Shown one piece after another: positions 10,384 to 21,683 of a stretch of 64,000 nucleotides of DNA. A program made the position numbers and the translations under genes. The DNA comes from Dioscorea cayenensis subsp. rotundata (lineage: Eukaryota; Streptophyta; Magnoliopsida; Dioscoreales; Dioscoreaceae). The DNA is taken from assembly GCF_009730915.1 (NCBI RefSeq), contig NC_052491.1, positions 248,001 to 312,000 of the forward strand, given 5' to 3'. The first letter of the stretch is position 1. Each line of letters starts with the position of its first letter. The notes under the pieces are model-generated. The model was not told the DNA's origin. It saw nothing but the letters and a program-made list of their open reading frames with translations, and did not search any database.

Positions 10384-12924
10384 ATGACCCGAGGGAACCC
10401 TTCGGTATTAATTGAAGGAGATACCGAGCTCGAACGTACACTTAGAAGAAAAGGGAAAGAACTTTGTAAGAACAGTCTAATCTAGCTGAATTAGAAGTAG
10501 AAGAATCTGAAAACATGGCAGAACAGAATGAGCAGCAACAGACATTATCTGATTATACCAGACCTTCAGTGTTGGGGACACAATCGAGTATTGTGCGTCC
10601 CCCGATTATAGCTCTAAACTTCGAGCTAAAGCCGACATTCATCGACATGTTGCATCAATTCGCACAGTTTAATGGTTTGGCCGATGAGGATCCGAACAGT
10701 CATATAAAGAACTTTCTCGAGGTGTGCGACATGCTTAAGATAAACTGGGTAACGGATGATGCCATCAAGTTGAGAGCTTTCCCATTTTCCTTGAAAGGGA
10801 TAGTGAAGCAGTGGCTACACTCATTACCTAGAGCATTAATTACCACATGGGAGGAGATGGTAGAAGCCTTTCTTGCCCGTTATTTCCCTCCAAAAAAATC
10901 TTCAAAGCTTAGGAATGAGATCTCATCCTTTGAACAATTGGAATTGGAGTATCTATTTGAAATGTGGGAAAGGTTTAAGGAGCTCCTAACAAAGTGCCCA
11001 CAACATGGATTCCCGGAGTGGATGATTGTTCAGACCTTTTACAACGGTTTAAATCTGAGTACAAGGCAACTCTTGGATGCAGTAGTAAGAGGTACCTTAG
11101 GTAGCAAGACCCCCGGTGAGGCCCGTCAACTAATTGAAGAAATAGGATTAAACAACTACCAATGGAATGCTAAGGAGAAGAAGAAGGTGGCCGGCCTCCA
11201 TGAGATAGATGTAGTAACCTCATTGGCGGCTCAAGTGGAATCATTGAGTAGGAAGTTAGATCTCATAACTTTGAATAGAGTGGCGGCCATGACTACTTAC
11301 ACCGGGTTTGGTGGAGGACATGCTCCCTCTGATTGCTCGATCTCTATTGGTGATGCATGTTCGGTTTAGAATGTCAATTTTGTAGGTAATGCTAAAAGGA
11401 ATCAAAGAAACCCATACGTCAACACCTACAATCCGGGTTAAAAGAGTCATCCTAATTTCTCGTGGAGTAACCAAGGTCCACAAAAGGCCATGGGGCCACC
11501 GGGTTTCCAACAACAACAGCAAGCCTCAAACATGGAAAATAGAGTTTCAGGTTTGGAGACCCAGATGAACAATTTGGGAAAGCCTTAACTAGGTTTGTGC
11601 AATCATCTGATACAAGGTTCCAATCAGTTGAAGCTACACTTCGCAACCACACCGTTTCTTTGCATAATGTTGAAAATCAAATAGTTTAGATTGTGAAGTC
11701 CTTATCGGAAAGGCCACAAGGAAGCTTGCTGAGTAACACTGAGACCAACCCTAGAGAGCATGTGAAGGTGATCACTTTGAGAAGTAGTCGTGACATTGAG
11801 GGTAAGCTTCCGAGTGAGAAGGCCAATGAACACGCACCCTAGGTTATAAAGGTTAAGAAGGGAGCAAGCAAAGAGAAGGAGGTGGCACCCCCACCTTTCA
11901 AACCAAGAATCTCTTATCCCTCTAGATTAAAGAATGACCAAGGGGATAAACAGTACAATAAGTTCTTGAGTTTGTTCAAACAACTCCACATCAATATTTC
12001 TTTTGTTGATGCATTGGCTCAAATGCCTAACTATGCAAAATTCTTGAAAGATTTGTAGACCAACAAGAGGAAGTTGGAGGACAGTACTTCATTGATTTTA
12101 GATCCTTCTTGCTCGGCGGTGTTGCAAAGGAATATGCCGAACAAGAAGAAAGACCCGGGAAGTTTCATCATTCTGTGTAACATTGGTAATTTGGGTGAAG
12201 AAATGGCATTGGAAGACTCAAGGGCCAGTATCAACGTCATGCCATACACTTTATTTCAGAAGCTAGGCTTGGTAGAGCCTAGGCCCACTCGGATGACTTT
12301 ACAATTGGTGGATCGAACAGTGAGACATCCGAGGGGTATCATTGAAGACGTGCTTGTCAAGGTGGACAAGTACATATTTCTTATAGACTTTGGCATGCTA
12401 GACGTCGATGAGGATACAGATGTACCCTTGATACTTGGGAGGCCGTTCTTGCGGACTTCCAAAGCATTGATTGACATGGACAGTGGAGAGTTAACATTGA
12501 GAGTTGGAGATGACAAGCTCACATACCACCTTGTAGAAACCATGCGGCATTCTCTTGATTTCAATGATACTTTGTATTTTCTAGACACTACTGATGAGAT
12601 TGTTGATGAATATATGCAGGAAATATTCAATTTGGACCCGTACGAGGGTTTATTTGACCAAGAGGTGGATGATGCTTGGTTCGATGGAAGAAGTACCATC
12701 TAGCATGTGGATCCTAAAGAAGGTGCTCCGGAAAATAAAGAGGCTTGGAGACACCACCGGAAACGCTCCAAGGATGCTGGAGATGTGCACTAACCGAACA
12801 AATTCGATGAATCATTAGTAGGTGGTCCCAAGCCTGATAATTCGCCCTCTACCTTCAAGAGACTTTGCTCATCAATGTCTAAGTCATGGGTAAGAAGGAA
12901 ACCTTCATCTATGAGCCACCGTGA
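10384..12924 (+). pseudogene. gag-pro polyprotein remnant of Element 1
   Basis: The ancestral start is ATG 10384 (MTRGNPSVLIEGDTELERTL), put out of frame by a small deletion near 10470. The long gag part is 10515-11369: NFELKPTFIDMLHQFAQFNG, RAFPFSLKG..KQWL, ARYFPPKKSSKLRNEI, MWERFKELLTKCPQHGFPEW, YNGLN.STRQLLDA, PGEARQLIEE. This is the plant retrotransposon gag family. The zinc knuckle has lost its first two cysteines (YTGFGGGHAPSDC). A GAG-to-TAG change ends the frame at 11369. The protease part (12074-12703) has DSRASINVMPY where DSG is expected, so the active-site glycine is lost, then VDKYIFLIDF and LILGRPFLRTSKALIDMD. The final stop is TGA 12922-12924. Non-functional as read. Confidence 0.88.
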
Positions 12925-12936
12925 GGTAGGACAAGA

Positions 12937-12987
12937 TACGTCAAGCTAAGTGACGTTAAACAAGCGCTTCTTGGTAGGTAACCCAAG
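12937..12987 (+). other. Conserved double hairpin downstream of gag-pro (Element 1)
   Basis: TACGTCA (12937-12943) pairs with TGACGTT (12951-12957). CTTGG (12970-12974) pairs with the CCAAG side (to 12987), one stem base changed. It begins 12 bases after the gag-pro stop. Confidence 0.7.
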
Positions 12988-13180
12988 TGTTTATTGTTTT
13001 CTTAATTTGGTAGTTTAGTGTTTGCTTGAATAAATTGTTGAGTATTGGTGTCTTGATTTGTAGATGTTTTTGTTGTGATTTTCTTGTGGACTTGTAATTT
13101 CACCGTGTGTTCTCATGTGAATTTGATGATGGTTTGATCGTTTGAGCTATATATCATGTTTCTCAATTGTATTTCTACAG
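12988..13180 (+). other. Spacer without gene
   Basis: AT-rich; colinear copies exist in E (55651-55850) and D2 (about 45110-45320, minus). No motif or gene recognised. Confidence 0.45.
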
Positions 13181-13184
13181 AGCC

Positions 13185-13830
13185 TGCAGAGTTTTCTAAA
13201 GCATCCAGAGAAAACACACGAGCGTGTGGAATTAACACATGGCCGTGGTTTTGTATTGCGAGCTTATCCAGTGAAGGCACAGGGGCGTGGACTCACCCCT
13301 GCGAACGACCTTGTGATTCTCACACGCCCATGAGTAATTGCCACACGGGTGTGTGGTTTCCTGCAAAGACTTGGCAAACTATCCCGAGGGTACACAGGGG
13401 TGCGGACTCGCCCTTGTGGGCGAACTTCTGAAATATGCACAGCGTGGGTAATTTCCGCACGCATGTGCGGATCCCTGCAGATGAGTTATCTCCATCCCGA
13501 GAAGACACAGGGGTGTGTGGCTGCCCTGTGAGTTGGGCTTGTGAATGCCTACGCCCGTGAAGAATTTCAATACAGGTGTGTGAAACACTTAGCGATTCTT
13601 CTCGGGTGGATAGAGAAGCGACAGGGGCGTGCCGGAGCCCCTGTGAGTCGGGCACACGGGCGTGGGTATTTCCCACAAGCCATGTATTTATGTTCAGACG
13701 CAGTGAGCGTTTTCTTGATTATGCACAGGGGCGTGCACCTGGCCCTTTGAAGATTTCCTATTGAGGTGTACAGGCGGGGTAATTTCCACACGTCCGTGCG
13801 GTTGTACAGAACGCCAAGAGGCGCGAGTCC
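13185..13830 (+). repeat. Six-unit palindrome array, ~110-bp period (Element 1)
   Basis: GC- and CpG-rich block in AT-rich DNA. Units recur at about 13205, 13322, 13440, 13550, 13660 and 13770. Each has a CACACGGGTGTG-type half, a GAAATT- or AATTT-containing spacer and the complementary CACGCCC half, alternating with an ACAGGGGCG...CGCCCCTGT pair. It is flanked by a GAGCCTGCAGAG palindrome at the left edge. Several overlapping frames stay open here only because of composition. Confidence 0.8.
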
Positions 13831-14249
13831 TTTTAATGGATCATCATTTATTCTCGTTCATACACTCCCTCTTCACCTGAGAGCATCCTCACACTTCTTC
13901 CTGACTTCGCACTGCCGTATTTGGAGGGATTTTTGCGTGGTTTTCTGGCCCCTTCAAGGTTTTCCACTTCAACTCGTCGGTAGGGCCTATCTTTTGTTCT
14001 CTTCGCAAATTCTTGATTTTAATCTATAAAACTAGTGAATAATGCTTTGTTTCTGTAATTAGAATAAGTATGCATGTTTAGAATGAAGTTAAAAGCAATT
14101 TAATGGTGTATTTTTTTTTTTGGCGTGGCCTTGCCTTTTTCATGCCCTGTGGATCCACACGGGCATGCAGAAATTCCACATGACCGTGGATTTCTACAGC
14201 ATTGCATAATTGACTTGTTTGATCAGTTTTCTTCCAAATTTTGCAGATT
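13831..14249 (+). other. Leader of the ORF1-like gene, ending in a 3' splice-site-like sequence
   Basis: Non-coding. It holds one further CACACGGGCATGC palindrome (14156-14195). It ends in TTTTCTTCCAAATTTTGCAG followed four bases later by the ATG. D2 and F also have a pyrimidine tract plus CAG just before the ATG, so a spliced mRNA for the downstream gene is possible. Confidence 0.4.
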
Positions 14250-15597
14250 ATGGTACACAGGTCAAAGAAGCAAGCGGATAAGTGGCCGCATGAGTCATCT
14301 CCTGAGTCTGAGGGTATGAGATTCACTATACCCGTGCATCAGGCCCGTTTCCAGCGTTTGTCGAGACTTCAGTTCGGACAGACTCGATTCTTATACACGA
14401 GCTTACTTTGAGATTTACAGCAAGGAGACGAGTTCACCGATAAGGTCCAGGATCTCGTGTTGGTGGGTGGTTGGAGGCAGTTATTGTCAATTAGAGAGCC
14501 AGCCATCCATGAGCTTACACTGGAGGTCTTCTCGTCATTTGAGTTCGACAGATCCTATTCGAGATTTGACAGCCTCGACGTTATTAAGTTCAGAGCACTT
14601 GGACATCACTATAGTCTGAGTGTCACTCAGATCTCAGTTCGACTCAGCTTGTATGAGGAGGCATTTATAGACACTGAGGAGTATTCTCAGTTACCGACAG
14701 ATTATCCTGGACCCTTGATCAGCAGAGAGCTTACAAAGCATTATGTGGTCAGGGCCAGTACAAGTCGGGGGTGTCCAAGGCCACGTGTCTTTTTCTGACC
14801 TGTGTATCGATATCTATATGCCATCATGAGCAGGTCTGTGAATGACCGTGGTGATAGCACTGGCGTTCTGAGCCGAGCGGAGCTTCTGTACTTGTATTAG
14901 ATGATACAGCGCATACCGATCCATCAAGATCACATCGTCACAGAGTACATTCGACATCAGGGCCAGTATGCCAGATTGGGAGCGATCTTCTCGGGTCCAT
15001 ACATTACGAGATTGGCTCTGGGTATGTGTCTCTTGGGCACGATTCACGGGCTGAGAAGATGAGTATACCTGTGCCCCTGAGCCTGGAGATGATGAGATTG
15101 GTGGGCATGGTTCGCAGGGTTTGGACGGGGATTTATGCTCTGTTGCTACCGGTTTCGGAGAAAGCCAAGGTGGAGGGTGATGATTCTGAGGCTTCCAAAA
15201 CTACCCCCCGAGCCTCAGCTGCACCGATGGAGACCGAGGCACCACATATGGCAAAACATACACCCCAGTACGCATGTTTTCACCATCTCAAGCCCATGAT
15301 TGTTTTGAGAGGCTAGAGAGTACTGTGGGGGTTATACAGACAGAGGTCGCTGAGGCCCAAGCAGAGATCGCTGAGATTCGGGCTACGCTGGCCACACAGC
15401 ATACAGAGTTCATGCCACATTTTGACATGTTACAGCGGATTTTAGAGTGACATCGCCTCATCATTTGTCCTGTGGCCGAGAACTCCCCCGGCATGTCCAG
15501 CACCTCCATCCCCTATTCCATCACCGGTTGACCCACCATGTACTTCATCACCAACACCAACAGCATCAGAGGAGCCAGAGCATGACACCAACACTTG
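14250..15597 (+). pseudogene. Athila ORF1-like gene, env position (Element 1)
   Basis: The ATG at 14250 opens a frame with basic residues (MVHRSKKQADKW). It then carries the family blocks QARFQRLSRLQFGQTRF, VGGWRQLLSIREPAIHELTL, FSSFEFDRSYSRFD, FRALGHHYSLSVTQ, LYEEAFIDTEEYSQLPTDYP. Further on come SRSVNDRGDSTGVLSR, RLGAIFSGPYITRLALGM, a proline-rich linker and a C-terminal heptad pattern (VGVIQTEVAEAQAEIAEIRA) likely to be a coiled coil. It ends near ACACTTGA at 15597. Stops at 14409-14411 and 14796-14798 and at least one frameshift make it a pseudogene. It resembles the Athila ORF1 family as I know it; the role is unknown. No convincing transmembrane segment was seen. Confidence 0.7.
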
Positions 15598-15998
15598 ATT
15601 TGTTTTTTTTCATTTTTATTACTTTTACACTTATATTTTGGACTTGTATTCTCAGAAAGGACTCCCTTTTTGAGTTTAGTTTTTATTTTGTTGTCTCGAG
15701 TTGTATTCATTGCTTCATCTTTTATATACTCGAGTTGTTTTATTTTTTGTTGAGCTTTACTTAATCCTCTCGTGTATGCATGCAGATGGTCTTCTCATCA
15801 TGGGAATTGAGAACTTTCTCATGGGCACGGCCAAGGTGTTTCGGCACTTGGTCGTATGAGCTTCACAACCCATTGGAACAACACTCCCAAGGACTTAGCT
15901 CCATCAAATGTAACACTAGGAGTCAGGGGAGTATTGTTTTGATTGCTTATCCCACATTTGAATTTAATTGATATACATTATGAGTGAGCTTACATGGC
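15598..15998 (+). other. 3' internal region without gene
   Basis: AT-rich sequence after the ORF1-like stop. Short frames here are composition effects; D2 has the same tract at about 42660-43030 on minus. Confidence 0.45.
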
Positions 15999-16040
15999 TA
16001 CATTAGGGACAATGTACAACTTAAGTGTGGGCGGAAGTTT
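15999..16040 (+). other. Stem-loop plus second polypurine tract (Element 1)
   Basis: TACATT/AATGTA stem (decayed copy of the 9-bp stem-loop), followed directly by CTTAAGTGTGGGCGGAAGTT. That resembles the PPT beside the 3' LTR (CTTAAGTGTGGGGGAGTT at 16852-16869). The spacing to the 3' LTR is about 830 bases. Confidence 0.55.
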
Positions 16041-16360
16041 CATATTGCACACATCTTTTATATTAGTTTTTATTGATATACATGCTCACAAAGGCAATGG
16101 TTGTTCAGCTTAGTTGCAATGATTATATTCGTGAGTTTAGGATTATTTTTGACGTTGAATATCCTCATGCTCTAGTTTTGGCTTGAATTTCTAGGAATTT
16201 TTGCCCGTTTAACACTTGTTGTACTTCTCACTCTTGAAACTCTTTTAGAAACTCAAGTTTGATGTTACAGGGACTAAGTATAGTTGTTTCTTTCTTTAAT
16301 TAAAAAAAAAAGGATCAAAATAGTTTTATTTCTTATTTGTGCTTGTTGGGTGGAAAGAGC
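16041..16360 (+). other. Non-coding 3' region
   Basis: No gene. It includes a poly-A-like run of ten A near 16302. Confidence 0.4.
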
Positions 16361-16560
16361 TACCACCTATGAAGTATGAAGCTACTCTCATAAATCGGAT
16401 ACTAGTTATGCCCTAATGAGAGAAAGAGCTATGTCATAGGATGGGTGAAAGCTACCACTCCGGTAGAAAGGGCTACCACCTCAAAAGTATGAAAGCCACC
16501 TTAGCGGCCGCTTTGTAAAGGGCTACCTTAGAGGATGTGTGAAGATACTACTACCTTTGA
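16361..16560 (+). repeat. GCTACCAC/GGGCTACC repeat cluster (Element 1)
   Basis: About seven imperfect copies of GCTACCACC or GGGCTACC, spaced irregularly by 20-50 bases, with a GCGGCCGC site near 16504. The same cluster is in D (30860-30998 and 32275-32340), D2 (42050-42240) and F (58510-58690). Confidence 0.6.
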
Positions 16561-16844
16561 AATGTTTTTGTTACTTTGTGTAGATTAATAAGTCCCTTGT
16601 TCTTAGAACTTTGAGGAGTATAATGTGGGTTGTTTTGAGTGAGTTCACCCACTTAAATGATTTCGGGTTTGTTGCCCTTTTTGATTCAAGTTTTTAACTA
16701 GAGCATTGATTTTTCATATTTAGTGTTGAAATTTTCCTTACTTGTAGAATGCTCTCTTTACATGCTTTGGTGAACCTAAGGTCAAGCACTTCAAATGTTT
16801 CCTTCATCTATGCATATAATGTTTTAATCATTGCTTGAGGACAA

Positions 16845-16869
16845 GCAAAAGCTTAAGTGTGGGGGAGTT
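16845..16869 (+). other. Polypurine tract (Element 1)
   Basis: AAGCTTAAGTGTGGGGGAGTT immediately before the 3' LTR TGATAAG; the usual place for plus-strand priming. Confidence 0.85.
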
Positions 16870-18751
16870 TGATAAGTGCTTGTGCAATAAGAATACGAAG
16901 TGTGCTTTCCTTATGTTGAGCATTACTTTTCTCGATTTTTAACGCTAATGTGGGTGTATTTATGTTACTTTTATGCAGGTAGGATTGTGAAGCCTATTAG
17001 GAGAGAAAGAAGCCAGTGTGGGTCGTAATAAACTAATTTGGAGGAAATCTTGCTAAGGTTCCAACCCGAAGACATAGGTCGGGTTCCAGATGCAGGAATG
17101 TATGCCAACTTCCTCGTACTTGAGTTAGCACAACTATTTGGAGAGGGCACAAGGGTAGTCACATTCAAGCATTCTGACTTGTGCATATAGAACAAGATCT
17201 CCACCAACATGTCCATTATTAAAGAAGCAAGGTGATCCACGATGTAAATGTGTGCCTGTTTGTGTTACCTCGATGAAAGTATGGATTCGGGAGTATTTCA
17301 TGCCGGTACTGTAGCAGGGTATTGTAGAAAACACAGTAGCAAAAATACCACAATAGCATTGTTTACAGTCGACAGAGAAAATAGGAAAATAGAGAATCCA
17401 CACGGGCGTGTGGAAATTCCATACGCCCGTGTGAAAAATCCACAGTGGCACCCACATGGCATGTGGTTTCCCGATTCCAGCCCTTTAAAAGCCGATTTCA
17501 GCCCCGATTTCAGCATTCTTTTCTCCATCTTTTCCCTAACTTCAGAGAGGGCGGAAGCTTGGATTTTGGGAGGTATTGGCTAGGGCTTTTGAGAGGTTCT
17601 ACGGCTCTGACATTGTGCGTCATTTGGAAGAAGGTTAGTGGGAGAGCTTTCGTCGGCACCGATCCGGCGAGGTGTATCCTAGGCCGGACAAAGGCACCCT
17701 TGCGATGAGTAGAGGACTCTCCACAAGACCAATGCCATGACTAACGAGGGGGCTTTCTATGGATGCTTTGTTTTTATATTCGATTTCATTGATTGTATCT
17801 AGCTTCATGGAGAGCTAAGCCCCTAGTGGGTACTTGCGTATTTGTGAATCCTAGGATGTGTTTGTTTCATTGAATCTCTTTATTATGCTTTCAATTAATT
17901 GATGTATATTGTGAGTTCTAATCTTAGAGACTTGATTGTATGAATACTCCCCTAGAGTGACACTAGGGTTGAAAGTTCTTATTGGTAACTCTTGTGAGTG
18001 AGTGACACACCATGAGAGTTAGAGAAAGCTAGATTAGAGAGGGTTGAGAGGGTGAGTCGAGAAGTAGCGGAGCATCCCTTTTCCCCTTTGGTTTGATCTA
18101 TCCTACCTCCATGTTCCAAGAGTTCTTTGTGGCCATAGTAGAGTGAATGGGCTAAGTGATAACCTTTCGCAGGGGCTTAGTTGCGACTGCAACAAAGTGA
18201 AGCGTTGAAGTGATTTTAGCACCTAGGGCTTAATTGTGGCTAGGGATCTTCCACCTGGACCAAAGGGTTAGGTCTATCCATAGGAATATGGTTTATCATT
18301 TGGAATCCCTAGAGTTCATTGCAATTCTATGTGAGTGCGAGGTTGAGAGGTTATTCAATCTCTCCTCCGGGACATGTATAGAGTTAGGCATGGTTGACCT
18401 TAGATTTGGGATCATGTAATTAAGGATTTCCATGACTCATTATTGCATCAATTAGGAAGTATAATAGAGGGTTCTTGCACTTGAAACAATTATCCTAGGC
18501 GGATCAATAGCCGGGTACCCCATCTTTATCGATTGCCTTACCTTCTCCTTTACTTGTGCACTCTATCTTGTTACTTTTATTTCCGTTATTTCATATTTTG
18601 TCACAATTATAACTATTCATCTTCCACATTAGTTAAGAAACAACTTAAGTGTCTTTAGTCCCTACTCTCTTTGGATATGATACCCACTCATCTGGGATTA
18701 TTACTTCGACACCTGTGCACTTGCGGTTTACATGCATATACGGATGTGTCA
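16870..18751 (+). repeat. 3' LTR of Element 1 (1882 bp)
   Basis: TGATAAGTGC...CGGATGTGTCA. It has the CTACAG cluster (17309-17360), the palindrome CACACGGGCGTGTGG (17398-17432) and TTTAAAA near 17486. It is followed by the target duplicate AGGAT. Confidence 0.92.
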
Positions 18752-18756
18752 AGGAT

Positions 18757-19432
18757 GCCCACAACTCATTAATCATTAGTTAGGAAGCATAATAGTTGGT
18801 TTTGCACTTGAAGCAATAATCCTAAGAGGAACAATATCTGAGTACCCAACTTTTACCGATTGTCTTTCCTCTTATTTTATTGTGCCTCTCTTTCTTATTT
18901 TCTTTAGTTCATCTGCATCGATCTTTATTTACACCATCATTGTTTCATCTCCACTTAGTCAAGTAGCAATCATGGTGTTTCTATACCTTATTCCCTATGG
19001 ATATGACATCCCACTCACATGGGATTTATTACTTTGACAAACCCGTGCACTTTCCTGTCACACGCAAGGGGCGTTGTCATGTTTTCCGGCGCCGTTGCCA
19101 GGGAATAGGTATTTTGGAAACACTTTGCACTTTGCTATTTTAGCTATTTACCATTCATTCTATTTCACCTTTTCTTATTCTATCATCGTTCTGATTTGTT
19201 TTATTTCCTTTGGTGCAGCTCCAAGTTATAACCCAAGGGAACCCTTCGATATTTGTTGGAGGTGATCCTGAACTTGAACGTACACTCAGAAGAAGGGGTA
19301 CAGAACCTACATGAGAACCGTCGATTCGAAATGAAATGGAAGGTGAAGGGTCAGAAAATATGGCAAAGCAGATTGAATAATAGAGAACACTTTCTGACTA
19401 CGCCAGACCCGCAATTATGGGCACGCAGTCAA
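18757..19432 (+). mobile_element. A3-type element fragment: LTR end, PBS, leader and gag start
   Basis: It resumes the LTR interrupted at 8353 and ends ...GGCGTTGTCA at 19079. PBS at 19087-19104 (CGGCGCCGTTGCCAGGGA, 16 of 18). Leader with a pyrimidine tract; gag start at 19228 where ATG has become ATA, followed by the expected NPS...ERTLRRRG... pattern with stops. It breaks off at 19432 into family-B leader sequence. Confidence 0.8.
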
Positions 19433-19544
19433 AAAGAAATAAGACAAATGAAAAGAAAAAATAAAGAAAAGAAAAACGGTTAAAGCAATAAGCTAGAAGT
19501 TTCTTAGAATTCCTTAATGTCCCTGGCAACTGCATCAAAAACTT
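19433..19544 (-). other. Family-B leader and degenerate PBS left of the B2 LTR
   Basis: Colinear with 6470-6583 of B1 (shared TCAAAAAGAAATAAGAC and GCAATAAGCTAGAAGTTTC). The minus strand reads TGATGCAGTTGCCAGGGA at 19520-19537, a damaged tRNA-Asp PBS. Confidence 0.7.
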
Positions 19545-21217
19545 TATTGCTCGCCAGCAAGTGTACGGGATCACCAAGTAATACCCTGTGAGTGACACAG
19601 GGGTCGTATTCCACGGGGCTAAGGAGCTCCTATTACTCCTCCATCACCTATTATCTAACCTTACAACTTAAGCATCTTTTACTACTCTATCAAGTGCAAT
19701 AATATGAACAACTTGCAAGAATAAATAGTACAGTCAACACAGGAGATTACAAGAGCAACAATGAGATACAAAGACCTAGGAATGAGGATCCCCTTAAGGG
19801 GTATGATATATGGATGCACAGTAAAAGCAAGGCAGGGTTGATTTATACCGAAGGATCTCAAGATTGGTCCAATTCCAATTTCTTGGCGAATGAACCCTAA
19901 TCCCATACAAATGTCAATAAGCATCTCTCCCTAATCACATTCCTATGATCGCAATAGGTGTAGGGAAATCCCGCTATAAGGGCACACTAACCCTAAGTCT
20001 ATCCTTAAGATTCGGAGGGGCTACTGACATCCAATTTCTCGGCATGTCAATCCAAGAATACCCCTTCAAGCTCATTAATGATCTAGTACATGCGAGTAGG
20101 TCACATCTACTTGTACAACTCAACAAAGAACTAAGGATATCTCCATTTTATTTTTCCAGACATGAAGAACAGTGATCTAAGACAAAAATCAACCCAATGC
20201 ATTTCAAATAAAAGTATAGCATCCAAAATACATGATGAACCACCCAAGGTTCACATACATCCGGTGCCCTTGGGGGTCTAGTGTGCCATCATACAAACAA
20301 GTATAACAAACTCAATAAAAACAGGAAACAAATGCATAAGTTGCACTCCCTAGTCTGAATGATGATGAAGAAGAGCAATGCTGGCCAATTGACGCTTCCT
20401 CTAGCCCAATGAATGTCGAATGCTCCTTCTCCCTTGATGATAAAGCTTTAACCTTGAAGTTCAAGCTCTTGATCACCTCCAAGCCTCAAGCCAAGCTCTC
20501 CCCAGATGATGTCTTCGTTTTCCTCCTTCTTCCTCCTAAGTGATGGCTGCCAAAAAAAAAAACGTTCGAAGAGAACCCTCCAAATGCTCTATTATACCCC
20601 CCAAGCATACCCCACCCCCTCAGTATGGAGGCCGTATGTGGCTCAAAAAGAGACTCAAAACTCCCCCAAAAGCCATCCATACCGGGTCAATAACGGGGTC
20701 AATGATGGGGTCTATGAGGGGGTTGATGATGGCCTCATTGAGTCAGTATGAACCAAACAAAAGTCAATATCGGGATCAATCATGGCCTCATTGAGGCAGT
20801 ATGTCTTCAAACGAATACTTCTCTTCTATAGCTACAGTGTTCATCTCGGGGTCAATCATGGCCTCATTGACGCAATATGCCTTCAAACAAATACTTCATT
20901 TCTCTAGCCACAATGTTCATCCCGATGTCAATGCCGGGCAGCATTGAGGCCGTATGGTCTGGATCAGTTCCTGCCTCTAAAATCATCCAGGTGCTATACT
21001 GGTTGCTATAGTGATCTTGCTACAGTGTCACTGCTATAGTACTCCAGTTATAGTAATCTACTACAGTAAATATGCTACAGTGTCTTCCATGGCATTTTCA
21101 GGCCCTGCAAAGCAAATAATACGTGATTAAGCATAAAATGGGCATCAATTCTTATTAAAGTACATACTAACAATACCAAATACATATATTAAAATACGTA
21201 CATTTAGACACTTATCA
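19545..21217 (-). repeat. LTR of B2 (about 1.67 kb)
   Basis: Homologous to 6584-8292. The right end is TGATAAGTGTCTAAATG on minus; the left end is blurred (GAGCAAT instead of GAGCATCA). It holds GTCAATGATGG/GCCTCATTGAGG palindromes (20690-20960), a CTACAG/CTATAG cluster (20990-21085) and one copy of the TATA-box block. Confidence 0.82.
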
Positions 21218-21643
21218 AATATCCCCACACCTAAGTGTTTGCTTGTCCCCAAGCAAACAAATCATGAAAAACAAAAATAATGATAACTGGATAAATGTAT
21301 CATATCCGGCTCAAATAAATATAAGAATCTACAAGCACTAGAAAATGATATATAGATAATGAGTTACAAATAGTAAGCACAACAGAAAGATCATGTCTTA
21401 CTTCTTATATGTCCGTGCCATGTGTGTGAACCATGTATCTCATTTGCACTGGTCTGGTCCACCCTACTGACTTCGATCAATACAGCTTTAGATGTTAATC
21501 ACTCCACAAACAAAGAATACTAAGTCTTAGAGAGCTAAGTGCTACTTCAATGAATAGGTAAGATCCTTCTAATTCATGAACTTGAACTAACTCCCATTTT
21601 TCTTCTCAGAACCTCCAGTTGGCAGTAAACAAGATCACTAGGG

Positions 21644-21683
<40 letters not shown>

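Larger units (their letters stand above)
8354..18751 (+). mobile_element. Element 1: complete family-A1 non-autonomous Athila-like element, 10,398 bp, TSD AGGAT
   Basis: Perfect 5-bp duplication AGGAT at 8349-8353 and 18752-18756. Two LTRs (8354-10240 and 16870-18751) have TG...CA ends, with a tRNA-Asp PBS after the first and a purine tract before the second. Inside, in order: gag-pro remnant, double hairpin, six-unit palindrome array, ORF1-like gene, stem-loop with second PPT, repeat cluster. No RT, RNase H or integrase motif is present, and the 1.3 kb between the gag-pro stop and ORF1 is non-coding. It therefore depends on pol from another element. The two LTRs differ clearly in places, so the insertion is not recent. 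Confidence 0.93.

Noticed and set aside
12256..12699. 147-codon minus-strand frame
   Set aside because: Antisense shadow of the protease region on plus, rich in Ser/Thr as expected from reversed codons.
13185..13830. Regularly spaced palindromic repeats resembling a CRISPR array
   Set aside because: Plant retroelement context, imperfect units of ~110 bp with two palindrome types, no cas genes; it is an internal part of an LTR element.
14250..15597. ORF1-like gene as a DNA transposase or host gene
   Set aside because: It lies inside a bounded LTR element, recurs at the same place in D, D2 and F, and shows no DDE or zinc-finger pattern.
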